Assembly: GCF_030272615.1 (NCBI RefSeq) | Contig: NC_081414.1 | Location: forward strand, 525,389,637-525,453,636 | DNA: 64,000 nt | Direction of reading: 5' to 3' | Origin: Cryptomeria japonica | Lineage: Eukaryota; Streptophyta; Pinopsida; Cupressales; Cupressaceae | Shown: one piece after another, positions 52,371 through 64,000 of the stretch | Layout: every line of letters begins with the position of its first letter | Position numbering within the stretch: the first letter of the stretch is position 1 | Notes under the pieces: generated by a model | Databases searched by the model: none | The model's input: the letters and a program-made list of their open reading frames with translations, nothing else | What the model was told of the DNA's origin: nothing | Made by a program: the position numbers and the translations under genes

Positions 52371-53340
52371 CAAACAATACATATCAAATAAGATCAAAAC
52401 ATGGACACAAGTGTTTAGAGGATCAACGGTTATGCAAGAGGTGGCAAGTGCAATTGCAACTAGAGCACAAGAAAGAGAGTGCAAAGAAAGGTTCATGAAA
52501 GGGTAAAAAATATTATCAATAGAAGAGTAAGAAATTGCCACAAAATGAAAGCACTTTTAATCTCACAAGTGACTTCTTGAGAGACAAGTTTCAATAGCAA
52601 GGACAAAAATGGCAAGAAAGGAGGCTTCAAAAGTTATGTGATTAAAATGATAGACCTATTAAAGTAGTCATGGTAAACAAGGAATACAAGCATTGACTAA
52701 AGAAAAAGGAGGCTTTTGAGTAAGGGCTAAAATAATGGTTGCAAGGGATGATGGTAAAAGGTTGTGGTTGTACAATGGTAAAGCTATTCTCGCCTCCCTA
52801 GGGTCTCGTGGTGAGTTAGTTCAATAAAAGGGCAACAAAAAAAGAGTGAATTATTCTAGAATAACAAGGAATGTAGAACAACAATTGGGGATAAATAAGG
52901 ACTCATCTTTATGTCTTTTACACCAAAACAAATATCAATCAAATCCCCCTTAAGTATATCTAAATTTAGTATCTTAGAATTTTAGAAGATACCTCTATAG
53001 GTGGGGACCTAAGTTAGGGCCTATTGTAAGAGGTAGAGGCATAACTCATCTCATCGAAACATGAGAACAAGAAGGGTGTAATACCCTCCATGTCTACAAT
53101 TTGGGAAGGTGTTGACCTCGGCATTAGTTTGATTATGTATCCAAGGATACATAGGTTGTGGTTGTGTTTTGCTCCTTAAGTGAATATTCTATGCTCTGCT
53201 TCCATGTGTATATGGTGCTTTTATGATCCGTGGTGTATGTACCACCCATATGTTCAAGATGGTGTTCTCAACATGTTGATTGTGGTATGGTTTGCATTGA
53301 GATGTGTACAAGATACTATGTTAATTTCCACGTGAGGACT
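52371..53340. other. Unassigned decayed repeat sequence
   Basis: A-rich with scattered coding-like phrases and no surviving domain. A TGTAATACCC phrase at 53077 resembles the LTR start at 58506, but no matching end was found. Confidence 0.35.
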
Positions 53341-54299
53341 TGATGTATTCATAGACACCTAAATTTGTCCACATCTAAGCAAACTTGACTTTATCCCATT
53401 CTAGCCAATTAAATAAATATTTATTATTTATTTTATTTATCTTTTGTCTTTACCCTTAAACTTTAATTAGATAAATTTTCATTTATTTAAATAATTATAA
53501 ACCTTATCCCACATATCCTCTAATTGAATCAATTAATTAATACATAACTAATATATTTGGGCTAATAACCTTCATTACCATACTCTATATTATTTAAATC
53601 CACCTTAACCTAAATCTTTGTCCATTAAATCTTAGCCATTGAATCCATCTATGTGGATCAAGATCTAAACTCACCATCATGTGACAAGTGACCCTACCCT
53701 TCTCTTGCACACACATGTGTGAGCATGCAAAGGCCACATCGTTGTCACCCTACCTCTTACACATGTCATAGATGTGTCTCTTTCATGAGCTTTCCTAGGT
53801 GTGCTCACACATGTGTGATCATACCTAGCTCTTACATATCCATTCTCCTTGTGACACTTGTCACAAGGATAAGCCTCCAATCCATGCCATCTCTCTCAAT
53901 CCATCCTATCCATCCATTTAACATTGAATCTTAGCCATTGATTCTCCTCATCAAAAATGTATAAATTAAGGCATTTAGTCTCATTTTTATCATTTAACTT
54001 CTTCCTAGCTACACAGTGTCCATTTTCTATCCAATCTATCATAATATCAAAATCATGTTGGTGTTTTAAGCAACCGCATTCCTCCTATCAACAATAATTT
54101 AAAGGAGAAAATCAAGTGGAGAAGGGTGTCTCTACTTTAGCTCAATATGTGAGATTAGAAGGTAAAAGACAAGATAATATGTGTTATTTCATTTATTTTA
54201 TATATTTATGTGACATATTACCCTATCCTTTCTTGAAACTCATCTCATGTTGGTTGTGAAGAGTTTGGGCCCTTCCAAGTAGCAACCCCTTCAATGTAT
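53341..54299 (+). repeat. Possible LTR relic
   Basis: An AT-rich first part with ATAGACACCTAAATTTG (compare TGTAGACGCCTAAAATT at 5135), then a C/T-rich middle, a TATAAATTAAGG box near 53960 and a 3' part. The layout is the same as in the solo LTRs at 5.1 and 6.9 kb, but the ends are not defined. Inverted repeats flank ACACATGTGTGA words near 53711 and 53808. Confidence 0.35.
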
Positions 54300-55880
54300 T
54301 CATGTCCCCTTCAATGTATTTGTGTCCCCTTCAAACATCCCCTTTCAAAGGTTTAATTGGTAATCCTTTTATATGCACTCATACACCCTTGATCTTGCTT
54401 GAAATTAATCTCATCCTAATCATCTAGCATATCCCAATAATCCCTAATCTTTCTAATAATAATATCCTAGTCATCCATAGTATTCCTAATCATCCTAACC
54501 ATTCCTCTTTTCTCAACCATCCATAATCCATCATTTAGAAACCTAGTTCTCATCAATTTTATTAATCTAATAGAGGTTGCAATCCTTATCATAATCATTT
54601 TCCATAATCCACATCAAAATCCACTTCTCTTAATCCAGTCTCATCATTCATATTTTTCATAATAATCCTCTATCCATTGTCATCCTTAATCCATTTTCTT
54701 CATAATCATCTTAATCCAATCCCCTCATCAACCTAATACTATTCCATCCAAATCCAAATCCAAACCCAGTCTACCCCTTCATCCAAAAGCAATCACCCAT
54801 TAGTCATTTACTTATCTCAATCAAGCTTCCAATCCCTAATCCTTAATTAAAAGCCATCATTTTGAAAATTAAAATTTGAAGGTTTTGACTTTTGATATCA
54901 AAACATCCATCCTCCAAATCAAAATCCAACTCTCTCAAAAAACCTTTCCTTCATTATCACATTCTTCTAATCTAAACCCTCGTATAAAATCATCCCAAAA
55001 CCTTTCTTTCCAAATATCATCCATTTCCAATACCAATCCTCATCCAAGACCTCATCCATCCTAATCCAAAACCTACCTCAAAACATCATGAATTGGTTTG
55101 GCAAAATTGTTATGGAAGTTCAAGCATCTATATCAAACCCTATTCCTCAAAACATACCTCCAACCCTTTCAACCTACTAGTCATACTAATCCAACTCATC
55201 CATGCCTCAAAGTTATCCAACCTCCACTTATTCATATATCTCTCCTCAACCCACTTATCAAGTCAATCACATAACCTCACATCCATCTACCATATCTCCA
55301 TCCATTCCACCTCAAAAAATTATATCCAATCCCAATCTATTCCCATTTATTATTTCCCTCTACCTTTGACGAGGGAAATCCAGCTTATTCCTCATTCATG
55401 TCTCCATCTTAATCCTCACGTGGATATCCCTCCCATCTAACATCTATGCCTCCATCTTCTCACCTATCCACATCCCAATCCCCATCTTTGTATAACCCCT
55501 TCATCACCTTCACACACAATCCAAGTTTCTTGCACTACAATCCTCTAATCCATAATCCTATTCCTCCAACAATAATCCAAGTCCTCCAATCCATAATCCT
55601 AGTCCTCCAAACCATAATCCTAATTCTCTAAGCTACAATCTAAATCCCTCAATTCATAATCCTAATTTTCCATGTAACCCTACACCTCCATATAATATTA
55701 ATCCTCATAAATCCTAAATCACTCCATCAAAATCCACATCATACACATCCTCCAAGTCCTTTTTCCATGAACTTATTCAAGGACTATTAGTAAAGGAGAC
55801 TAAATCCCCACCTCCAAAAAAGTTTGTGCAAGGTATCATGCATCCACCTCCATCCCCTCCAAATCAAAGACAAACCAAGA
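54300..55880 (+). repeat. G-poor, C/T/A-rich tract with 21-bp repeats
   Basis: About 1.5 kb in which G is rare on the plus strand. At 55554-55678 six near-tandem 20-21 bp units start AATCC or AATCT and often read AATCCTAGTCCTCCAAACCAT; a 21-bp period equals seven codons and would encode Asn/Pro/Ser/His-rich repeats. Around it are long Pro/Ser/His/Asn-rich open frames (for example 55093-55440). This could be the degenerate Pro-rich part of a Gypsy gag or purely a satellite-like tract. Confidence 0.6.
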
Positions 55881-56929
55881 GAAAATTATATAGTATAGGA
55901 CAATGGTATTATGTTTTAGTTATGCTTTTTATGTAAAAGGAACCATGGAATTAAAATGTGTTTGGATCATTTAGGTGTTTTAAATATAGCTATTAAATAG
56001 CCCTTGAGAATATTATTAGTTTAATTGTCAAATTTTCCATATTGTTGAAAATGACTTATAAGGATAAGTATTATGCAAATATTGTTAGCCAACCTTGTGT
56101 AAACCTAGTAGACAATATGTGTTTTGATATAACATTCAATTGTCTTTTAAAAAATAAAATATTGATAACTGAAATCATCATGAAGAATTGTATAGAAGAA
56201 TACTTTCATATTAGGATAGTTTATTTGACTTAGGCAAAAATATAGAAATGAGCATGAACTAACATTTTGAACCTCTATGAACAAGATGATAAATTGAAAT
56301 TACATTTAGAAAAGATCCGTGTTAATAAGAGAATGGAAGGATGGGTGAAAATGTCAAAATTCTCATCTTATTTGGTTATGATGAAAAAATGGGATATAGG
56401 TAAATAAATACAAATGAGGTTGTTATTTTAATGATTGAAATATCAATAGTATTACATAGAAGTTATATTGATCTAGAAACGAGGAAACCATGCATCTAGT
56501 TATGAATTACTTGACTATTTTACATTAATGATCATAAGTCTCAAATGCATTAGTAAAGTGTTAGCTAGACTTTCTAATAATTACTCATGAATTTGTGCAT
56601 GAATATCTTTTTATTAATTATAACTGAATTGGAAATTTTGAAAGGATATCAACTAGATAGCGCAAGAGTTGATTCTCTTGCTTTTATATGCAATCTTGTG
56701 TTATTGATATAAGCTTGAACTTCAAATTTGACTATCTTATTAAGCAAGTTATCATACATATATGTGAGGTTGTGCTTATCAAGTAAATATTTTAATCCAC
56801 TATATTTTGTTTCATATATTAAAGGATATATAATATTTCGATTTGCAATGTATGGTTGGAATGTTCTTTAAATTTGACTTCAATATTAGATGCATGATTG
56901 AATTCTGGTGTCTTCTTTGTTTGTGTTTG
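55881..56929. other. Unassigned AT-rich region
   Basis: No gene or element end recognised. It may be the upstream part of the repeat that ends at 57386. Confidence 0.35.
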
Positions 56930-57386
56930 AAAACCATGATATCGTTATACTAGCATTAGATTTAGATATGTCATATTGCACATATTTTATTTCTCTTGTC
57001 AGCATTGCATTGCTAGGCATCCTCGAGTTGGGTTGGGTATTCTTCATGTCCAGAAGAGTTATGGGAAGTGTAAATTCTTCGAGGTTGGGTGGATAAGCAC
57101 TCTGACAATTTTCTCACCCACAATTAAGATTGAAGGAGATAGATGTTGGGAATTCTTGTCATGGTGGTCTTCATGATTTATTCCTTATGTATTTATTATA
57201 TTCTACCTTATGGCCTATTGTACAGGAATATGTTTCGTTATGCTTGCCTTGTTATTAGCTTGTACTCAAATTTTATGTCAAATATAATTTCATGTCTCTA
57301 ATCTTGTATAAACACACGACATTAATTTATTCTTGATTATGTGCATTTGGTGAATTATGTTGATTTAAAATTATGAAGGTCTTTAC
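56930..57386 (+). repeat. Dispersed repeat, copy B
   Basis: Diverged copy of 13100-13571. Ends at GTCTTTACA exactly where Copia integrase coding begins, so it probably inserted into, or was joined to, the Copia relic. Confidence 0.55.
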
Positions 57387-58505
57387 ATATGTGGTCTAAT
57401 GGATGTTGATTCTTTGGGTAAATCTCAATATTATTTTTTCTTCATTGATGATATCTCAACCTAGAGACAATTCATTGAGATTGTTGTTGTTCACATGGAT
57501 TTTTTTTATGCATCCTAAATCTATTTTTTTAATTAATTTTAAGGAATTTAAGGCCTTAGTAAAAAATAAATCATATTTTAAGATAAAAGTGTCGAGATCT
57601 GAAAATAGGATTGAATATTGTTCTAGGGAATTCAATGAGTTCTTTAAGCATGTAGATATTATTTGGTAGAAGACTAATCCTTATAATCCCCAACAAAATG
57701 GGATGGCAAAAAGAATAAACTAAATCTCAATGGAAAGAGTTACGAGTATGTCAAGTGGTACTGAGCTTGATATATGCTTTTGGACAGAATTTGTAAGTAC
57801 TTCTTGTTGTTTGATAAATAGGTCTCCTTATTTGGCCCTTGTTGATAAAACTCCTTATGAAACATGGATAGGTGGAAAGACTTCGATTGCACATTTAAGG
57901 ATCTCTAGTTGTGAACATTTTATTCATGTTCCTCATGAGAAGTGATCTAAAATAGATCCAAAAGTTCAAAAATGCATCTTCGTGGGATATGGTGAGAATG
58001 CAAAAGGTTATAAGTTGTGGAATCCTCTAACCTGCAAAATGTATTTTCTAGAGATATGGTTTTTAGGGAGTTTAGAGCTCACTTAGGTGAAGAACAACAA
58101 AAGGAGAAGGATAAGAAAAAAATAATACACTCCAAGACAAAAATTGATGAAAAAGTACTTAGATAAATCTAAGGATGGAGAAAATAAGAGGGTTCAAAGA
58201 GTTTAGATGATTTGTAGGATGAGCACATAAAGGAATTTGAATATGTAGAACCCATTACTTCTATCCTAAGGAGGTCCACGAGGTAAAATAATCTAGTTGA
58301 TAGGTATAGCTCACTAGATTTTCATCATATATTTGCTTTATTGAGCACTAACGATAAACATAGATCTTTCTAGGAGGCTCTCTCTTCAAAGGAAAATGAG
58401 TCATGAATGTAGGCCACATAGGAGGAGATGATGGCCATGAATAGTTTTGAAACTTGGAATCTTTTTAGTTTTCCCAATGGAAGGAAGCACATAGAATGTA
58501 AGTGG
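57387..58505 (+). pseudogene. Copia integrase to RT-entry relic, cut by a Gypsy element
   Basis: Integrase core: MDVDSLGKSQYYFFFIDDIS, FKEFKALVKNKSYFKIKVSR, YNPQQNGMAKRIN (the canonical catalytic Glu of VAERKN is lost) and INRSPYLALVDKTPYETW...AHLRISSCEHFIHVP, KCIFVGYGENAKGYKLW. Then a linker and the RT entry FETWNLFSFPNGRKHIECKW, where the next element begins. Many stops and frame changes. It differs clearly from the 14-21 kb Copia family (HVPHEK, IFVGYGE), so it is a second lineage. Confidence 0.8.
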
Positions 58506-59664
58506 TGTAATACCCTAAAAATGGTCATCTAAACCATGGGCCCCTAATCTCGACAACATCACCAAGGTCATAACCAAAGGCAATTAAATCAATCTTGAGC
58601 ACATTATTAATTCTTTAATCATCAAATATTACATGGCAAATCAATTACTCAATATTAATTAAATATTTATTTAATTAATTGAATCATTCCAAGAATATCA
58701 TGTTGATCAATAATCCTATTTTAATTTATTAAATATCCCAGCATATTTAATTAATTAATAAATTTGCCATTTAATCATACAAAAAGGAATTAATTTATTA
58801 CAAAAGAGGAATTAATCACAAAGCAAGAGTTAAATTGAAAATAGAATAAAAGAATTGAATTGAGAGAAATCAAACTTGAGATATTATTTCTTTCTTCTAA
58901 ATTGAGATTAACTTGAAATCAGAAAAATAATTAAATTGAATTATTAATCATTCTCTAAAATTAGAACTCAAAGCTTTTGAGAAAAGAAGTTCAATTGCAT
59001 TGAAAAGACTCTTTTCTTGAATAAATCAAAGAATTACCTATTGTTATCTCAAGTGCATGGAATTAATTGAATTATATTTCTAATGCAAACTCAAACCTCT
59101 TTTCTGAATGCATTTCAATTAAACTATAATTGGAATCTATCTCAAGGTTAACTGAATCTGATTTCTCAATTATTTCAATTAATCCTAAATTGTGCTTTTT
59201 CTTGATCTCTCGTGATTCTCTATAAATTCAACCTTCAGCTCTCATTCAAAACACCCTGGAGATTTATTGTTATTATATACAATTTTTGCTCTAGAGTCAT
59301 TAAAGATATTGTGTTTGCTTTTTGAGATTATTGCATCTTAGTTTAATTTCTTTTTGCATACTTCATGATTGCTTGAATCGAGATTTCTTGAATCTATTCA
59401 TCCATCTAGCATAATATTGCATCCATTTAGCTTAATATCATGCTCATATAGATTAAATCCTTCGTCTTGGTGTAGTCTAGTCATTGGCATTGCTTATACA
59501 AATATGAGAGCAATCTTATACTTGCATCTTTTAGAAGGCAATTAGTCGATTTGTCATGGTTTTCATATTCATGCTTATATCTGTCTAACCATACATGTAA
59601 TGACTTAATTGAAGTGTTGTGTCTTACAACTTATAGATTCTTATTCCACTTTTTCACACACACA
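58506..59664 (+). mobile_element. Gypsy 5' LTR
   Basis: Starts TGTAATACCCTAAAAATGG and ends in CACACACA, 1159 bp. AT-rich with a CTATAAATTC box near 59221. The 3' edge is placed from the PBS four bases later and may be off by a few bases. Confidence 0.65.
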
Positions 59665-59668
59665 TTTA

Positions 59669-59686
59669 TGGCACCCATTGTGGGGC
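59669..59686 (+). other. Gypsy primer binding site
   Basis: TGGCACCCATTGTGGGGC resembles the TGGCGCCGTTGCCGGGG site used by many plant Gypsy elements (Tat/Athila group), with several transitions. Confidence 0.6.
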
Positions 59687-59761
59687 AGAAGACTACTTTT
59701 TTCGGTCTCCAAGACTCTTTTTATTTTTATTTTTTTTGGATTTTTTACTTTTTGGATTTTT

Positions 59762-61445
59762 TGTCGTACAGTTGCAGCGAAATATCGTACGACATCTCTC
59801 ACATGCCAGAACGACAAACTGAAGGTTCGTACGATCTGGTGCAGATTATCGTACAACTAGGTGAGAATTGTCATACGGATCTGCATTTTTTGGTAAAAAA
59901 AAAAGCAGATTTCATTCTTCAGGCTCTCTATTCAATTTTGATTATAATGACACTAACCCTGGCTTATTATCTGTCTATCGAAGAATATGCTTGTCGCATA
60001 AAGACAATATGACTACTAATTCATTGTCTTTGCAGGTTACCTGAGGAGAATCGACCAAACATCGTGTATTCTTTAAATTCTTTTTTTTTTTAGGCACCTA
60101 AATTGCGATCTGGTTAAAGAACAAATCTGAATTTTGTGTTTTAAGAAAATTCTAAGAGGTAGGAGAGTATGCTCTTGTCTTTATAGACAATCAGAAATCC
60201 AGACCCTTGAGGTGTTTTCTTTAAGTTTGAGATTTGTATATCTTTAGCGGGCTTGCCCTCCTAAGAAGCTAATAATTCTATAGCCATTATGACTGGTGAG
60301 AGGGGAACGACCCAAGTGGGAACGGCTAAACACCAAGTACTCCAACCCACTATAAAATAAACGTGATTTGATGAAAATCAAGTCAACGACAGTGCTCGAG
60401 AATAGCTCTCCTCTGTACCTTCGGGTATATTAAACCTTGGTTTTCAAGGCTGGGAGACCTCTTAATTTAGTTTATACCTCGACGCACCGAACGGATCCCT
60501 TACTAGTTCCAATTAAAATTAGAAGCTACCCGGTTCACCTCCAAAAGCGGGGATAATCTTTGTGCAAGAGAGATAGTAACTCTCCCAAGATACGTGTCAT
60601 TTTGTGCCCCCATTAGCATTTGGAGTCGGCTAATACGACATTGAGAATCCATTGCATGAGACTCAGTAGCCATATTATGATTAGCTATTGGGTGTGTACC
60701 TGAGTCTACAAGCAAAGGTTTTCTTCTCTCACCAATTTCCATAACGTTTGCATGTTGTGATTGGAGTTATTATTCATATTACGTGTTTTCTATGTTTTCA
60801 TCCCTAAAACTAAAACTGGAATACCAAAACTGGAGAAAAAAAGAAACAAACTCAGTGATCAAAAACTCTGTTTGTGTCAAAACTAGTCTATCCTAGTCGA
60901 AACTCTGTCCGTGTCAAAACTAGTCTATCCTAGTCGAAACTTTGTCCATGTCAAAACTAGTCTATCCTAGTCGAAACTCTGTCCATGTAAAAACTTTTCT
61001 ATCCTAGTCAAAACTCTGTCTGTGTCACAAACTGGTATACCTTAGCTATCAAAAACTCAATTCACCTCAAAACTAGTCACACTCAGTCATTGAAAACTCA
61101 GAATTTTGCCTCTATCCAATAAACTGTCATGCGAATCTTTTGATTTATCATCCTGCTACATACATATTTTCATACGAGATGCCATCAATCCTAACAGTCT
61201 GTCGTTTGAGCCTGCATTTTGTGTCGTACGATACCTGATTATCTGTCATCATGTTTAGGGAACTATCGTTTGATCCTGCATTATGTGTCGTACGATAAAC
61301 CATTGCATTGATCAGTTTGTCGTTTCAGACTTACCCATCTGTCGTACGGTACTAGGCAACAACTCGTACGAAATACTATTGTCATTGTCCTGAAGCTATT
61401 ACACTATCGTCTGGTCCTATAAAACCCGTCGTACGAATCTCTGAT
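59762..61445 (+). repeat. Leader region with scattered TCGTACGA motifs
   Basis: CGTACGA, TCGTACA or TCGTTTGA/TCGTACGG variants recur near 59764, 59785, 59829, 59850, 61166, 61201, 61225, 61266, 61289, 61320, 61340, 61367, 61407 and 61429. They are often preceded by TGT or ATT and often followed by ATC or GAT. They lie in two clusters, either side of the 37-bp tandem repeat. The open frame at 59551-60012 is not convincing as a gene. Confidence 0.75.
60863..61047 (+). repeat. 37-bp tandem repeat, five copies
   Basis: Units start at 60863, 60900, 60937, 60974 and 61011, each of the form AAACTCTGTCCGTGTCAAAA followed by CTAGTCTATCCTAGTCG. The first three are nearly identical and the last two diverged. 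In the leader of the Gypsy element. Confidence 0.96.
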
Positions 61446-61856
61446 CTTGTCAGTCCAAAACATTCAAACTTGCCTAAAACAGTCTACAACGAACATAAAA
61501 CTGGTTATCATCATCCTGAGCATAAACAGATCAAAACGGTGTACCTCTGCCATTTGTGTTGCACGATTTTGTCAGTCATCTTTCAACTAGTTCAATCAAC
61601 TACTTATCAAACTTAAGTCACTTAGATAATGTCTTACACAGGATAGATCGTTCCTAAAACCAGACTGAGTCGTAGTCACTTCTCTTAAATCAAACTAGGT
61701 AACTTAGATAAACGTCTTGCATAGGATAGATCTTTCCTAAAACCAAACTAAATCTTAGTTGCTTCTCTCAATCAATACGTTAAACGAACAACTAGCTCCA
61801 AATTTGATCTTGACTTCTGCATCACAAACAGCTTTAGGTCACATCAGTCAATAAAA

Positions 61857-63591
61857 ATGCCTATTCAAACTAGAAGCTCTTCTAAAAATTTTGACAAAAG
61901 TAAGAAGCCCATGGCTACCTTGCTCCAACAAATTCAAGATCTCAAGAGAGAAATATATGACATTCAAGCTCAATGAAAAGATTCAATGACCCCTCTTGAG
62001 ATAAAATTTCATGATATCAAGAACGCTAGAGTTCAAGAAATGCTAAAACAATTACATAAGATGGAACAGAAAGCAATTGAAAATCAAAAGTCAAATCTCA
62101 TACAAGATCACAAGGCACCTTCACCAAGACATAAAGACATTTCCCCCAAATATCCTCTAGATAGACAGTTTACACCTTTGGGGCAATCTATTGAGTCAGC
62201 TTTGGAAGAGTTTCTTAAGAACAATCTTATCATATTGCCTAAAAAGACCACATGGGGATGTGAAGTTTTGAGTAAATACTGTGCATACACTAGGAATAAC
62301 AAACATGACTTCAATGTGTATGGAATTAAAACATAAGATTCAAGATCTCATTGATAACGATGTCATTGAAATTGAAGATCCTAATGACTCACCTAAAGAA
62401 AAAGAAGGAACTATTTCCAAGCATGATCAAAATTATGAACCTGTGTCTAGAAATGGCTTACATTTAGCCTCCATCTCTTCCATGATGCCTCCATCTTCTA
62501 AGGCTTCTCAACAACAGTCCATATCATATCCCTCAAATATTGAACCTAACGATGAAATTTTTCGCGTTGACCCTCAAGCGCTATCTCAAGGGCCAACACA
62601 TCCAATGGTTGAAAAAGATCTTAACTCCCTATAATCCCATGAGGATCCCATTATACCTTTCCATTTCTTCCAAGATGATCCCCTTCCATCTCAAGAGCAA
62701 GGCATACTTCCTAAGAAAGATCATGATGCCTCTTCTACCTTTTCAAACGATCATATTCAAAATGAAGAGTCAAATACTCTATCCAATGGTCCTCTTCCAT
62801 GTCAAGATCAAAGTATACCTTCATCTCGTTGTCATAATCCTCCACGTTCACCTCAAGGATCCATCATGCCTACAAAGCCCTCTCATGATCCTACAAGTCA
62901 AAATATTTATAAACGTAAAGGGGTAGACTGTCACAAGAAAGAACTCGTCCATGTTAAAGACAATATTAAGGGTCATGGTCTCAGTGACATTCCTCAAAAT
63001 GGTGGTATCCCTACTAAACCAAAATCTAGGTACACGTCTTCCCCTTCACCTCTTCCATCCATTTTAGGACCCTATATTCCTCCATCCCTTGTGCAGGATC
63101 AACAAAGGTGTACATCTTTGCATACCTTCCATCCATCTAGAAGGACATAAAGGTTCACTGAGCAAAAGAAAGCAAAATCAAAAGCTATATGGGTTCCTAA
63201 GGCACTTGTAGAAGCAATGTGTTCCAAGAAACTACAAAAGCATGAAAAATCATAAACCATGTGGATCCCTAAGTGTCTCCTTGAAGCACAACAGTCTAAA
63301 GAAAAATCCAAATCAACAGCCAAGATTTTTGTTCCTCCATCCAAACCTTCAAAATCAATTCTTCCATCATCTCCTTCATCCATTTTGGATCCTCATGTCC
63401 CAAAATCCCTGGTTGTTCCTCCATCCAAATCTCAAAATTTGAGATCCACTTTTCCTCCATCAATCCACCATCCCTTAAGATGTGTGCCAATGGTGATCCC
63501 GCAAACATTTCCATTCGCTCATGCACCAAACTTTCAATATCTAATCCATTATCCAACACCTCTTTTTCATCCTTCCATACCCCTTATCTGA
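61857..63591 (+). pseudogene. Gypsy gag-like ORF remnant, Pro/Ser-rich
   Basis: Starts MPIQTRSSSKNFDKS with a coiled coil (TLLQQIQDLKREIYDIQAQ), a stop at 61974, then the conserved region FTPLGQSIESALEEFLKNN and a C-x-x-Y...H knuckle-like segment (YCAYTRNNKHDF). A one-base deletion near 62318 shifts the frame into ELKHKIQDLIDNDVIEIEDP, the usual continuation in Tat-type Gypsy Gags. The new frame runs to 63591 with stops at 62632, 63148 and 63253. It is Pro/Ser-rich and carries a duplicated WVPKALVEA / WIPKCLLEA motif. Confidence 0.6.
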
Positions 63592-64000
63592 TCCTTTGCA
63601 TAAGACTTTACCCTAGTTTCATCACAAAATTCAAAAACTAAGGAAATCAACATTGGCGATGTTGGACATGTACACTTAGCTGAGTCCTTCTTGGAAAGAC
63701 ATCTTTATGCTAGACCAATGAACTACCTACACAAAATTCTTTGACCCTATGAACAACATGCACCTAAAAAGATATTTTATCTAAGGGTTGGGTTAGTTTA
63801 GCATTTGCTTTTTGCACTGCATATCATTTTCTTAAAAGCATTGCATTACATATAGTTTCTTTTTCAAATGCATCTCATTCATACAATATTTGTATTTGCA
63901 TATAGCAGCATTAATAAAACAAGGCAACTGTCCACGTTTATCATTTGTTTGCATTCAAGACAAACAAGGATCGTCTCCTTTTTTAGATATTCGGACATGA
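63592..64000. other. Interior of the Gypsy element, no feature recognised
   Basis: AT-rich sequence with GCATT-type repeats near 63780-63910; no coding region seen up to the window end. Confidence 0.4.

Larger units (their letters stand above)
58506..64000 (+). mobile_element. Gypsy-type LTR element, 5' part (continues beyond the window)
   Basis: LTR 58506-59664, Gypsy-type PBS, a 2.2 kb leader and a decayed gag-like ORF. Its insertion cuts the Copia RT frame at the codon for W in ECKW. No protease, RT or integrase is reached by 64000. Whether the element is non-autonomous or simply extends further cannot be told here. Confidence 0.7.

Noticed and set aside
52064-52541. Leu/Ile-rich minus-strand frames suggesting a membrane protein
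   Set aside because: Overlapping short frames in AT-rich DNA; the plus strand over part of the same bases shows a better coiled-coil coding pattern.
55093-55631. Pro/Ser/His-rich open frames as a structural protein gene
   Set aside because: They arise in a G-poor tract where few stop codons occur; there is no consistent start or conserved domain.
59551-60012. 153-codon open frame with hydrophobic stretch
   Set aside because: It crosses the LTR/PBS boundary and a T-rich run, and has no recognisable domain.

Overview
This 64 kb window looks like nuclear DNA of a seed plant with a large, repeat-laden genome. The evidence is a Ty1/Copia and Ty3/Gypsy load with plant-type LTRs and primer binding sites, plant-type LINE ORF1 (DUF4283-like) remains, and one clearly plant ATG8 gene whose introns reach 3 and 4.4 kb. 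A gymnosperm (conifer-like) source is my inference; nothing here proves the species. The only gene I can call intact is an autophagy ATG8 on the minus strand, coding exons 49740 to 41425, with a plausible 5' UTR exon and TATA box near 51.0-51.08 kb. Almost everything else is transposable-element sequence in several layers of nesting.

Layout. 1-1.1 kb: AT-rich relics. 1.1-2.6 kb: the 3' end of a minus-strand Gypsy element (LTR, polypurine tract, integrase C-terminus). 2.76-4.35 kb: a truncated Copia 3' end. 4.35-8.5 kb: one unidentified decayed ORF on the minus strand, split by two solo LTRs with exact 5-bp target duplications (GTAGG at 5135-6401, CAAAT at 6897-8181). 8.55-9.73 kb: an unusual array of about 16 imperfect palindromes of 31-34 bp with unrelated spacers and co-varying arms; this is the most novel-looking structure. 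9.7-14.0 kb: decayed repeats. 14.036-21.091 kb: a complete but defective Sirevirus-like Copia element with a 5-bp duplication (AACCC), inserted in an older decayed ORF. 24.7-26.56 kb: a transposon-type ORF with a LINE-like tail.

26.694-34.268 kb: a 7.6 kb non-autonomous LTR element with duplication TATCT. It keeps a PBS, a Gag with four zinc knuckles, repeated polypurine tracts and a large second ORF in an envelope-like position, but has no protease, integrase, RT or RNase H. It sits inside a LINE-type DUF4283/zinc-knuckle ORF that resumes at 34.27 kb. 36.29-37.6 kb: another decayed ORF (minus) with the same type of 3' tail. 37.8-41.2 kb: duplicated non-coding sequence. 41.4-51.1 kb: ATG8, whose introns hold tandem duplications and a SINE-like insertion; its upstream flank is a triplicated block. 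51.5-57.4 kb: decayed repeats, including a 1.5 kb strand-asymmetric, G-poor tract. 57.4-58.5 kb: a Copia integrase/RT relic cut by a Gypsy-type element that starts at 58,506 and runs off the window end (LTR, PBS, leader with TCGTACGA motifs and a 37-bp tandem repeat, decayed gag).

The genes do not form a pathway. ATG8 is a cellular autophagy gene, and the rest records successive insertions whose order can be read from the target duplications. All calls come from reading the sequence and the translated frames by eye; no database search or alignment was run.
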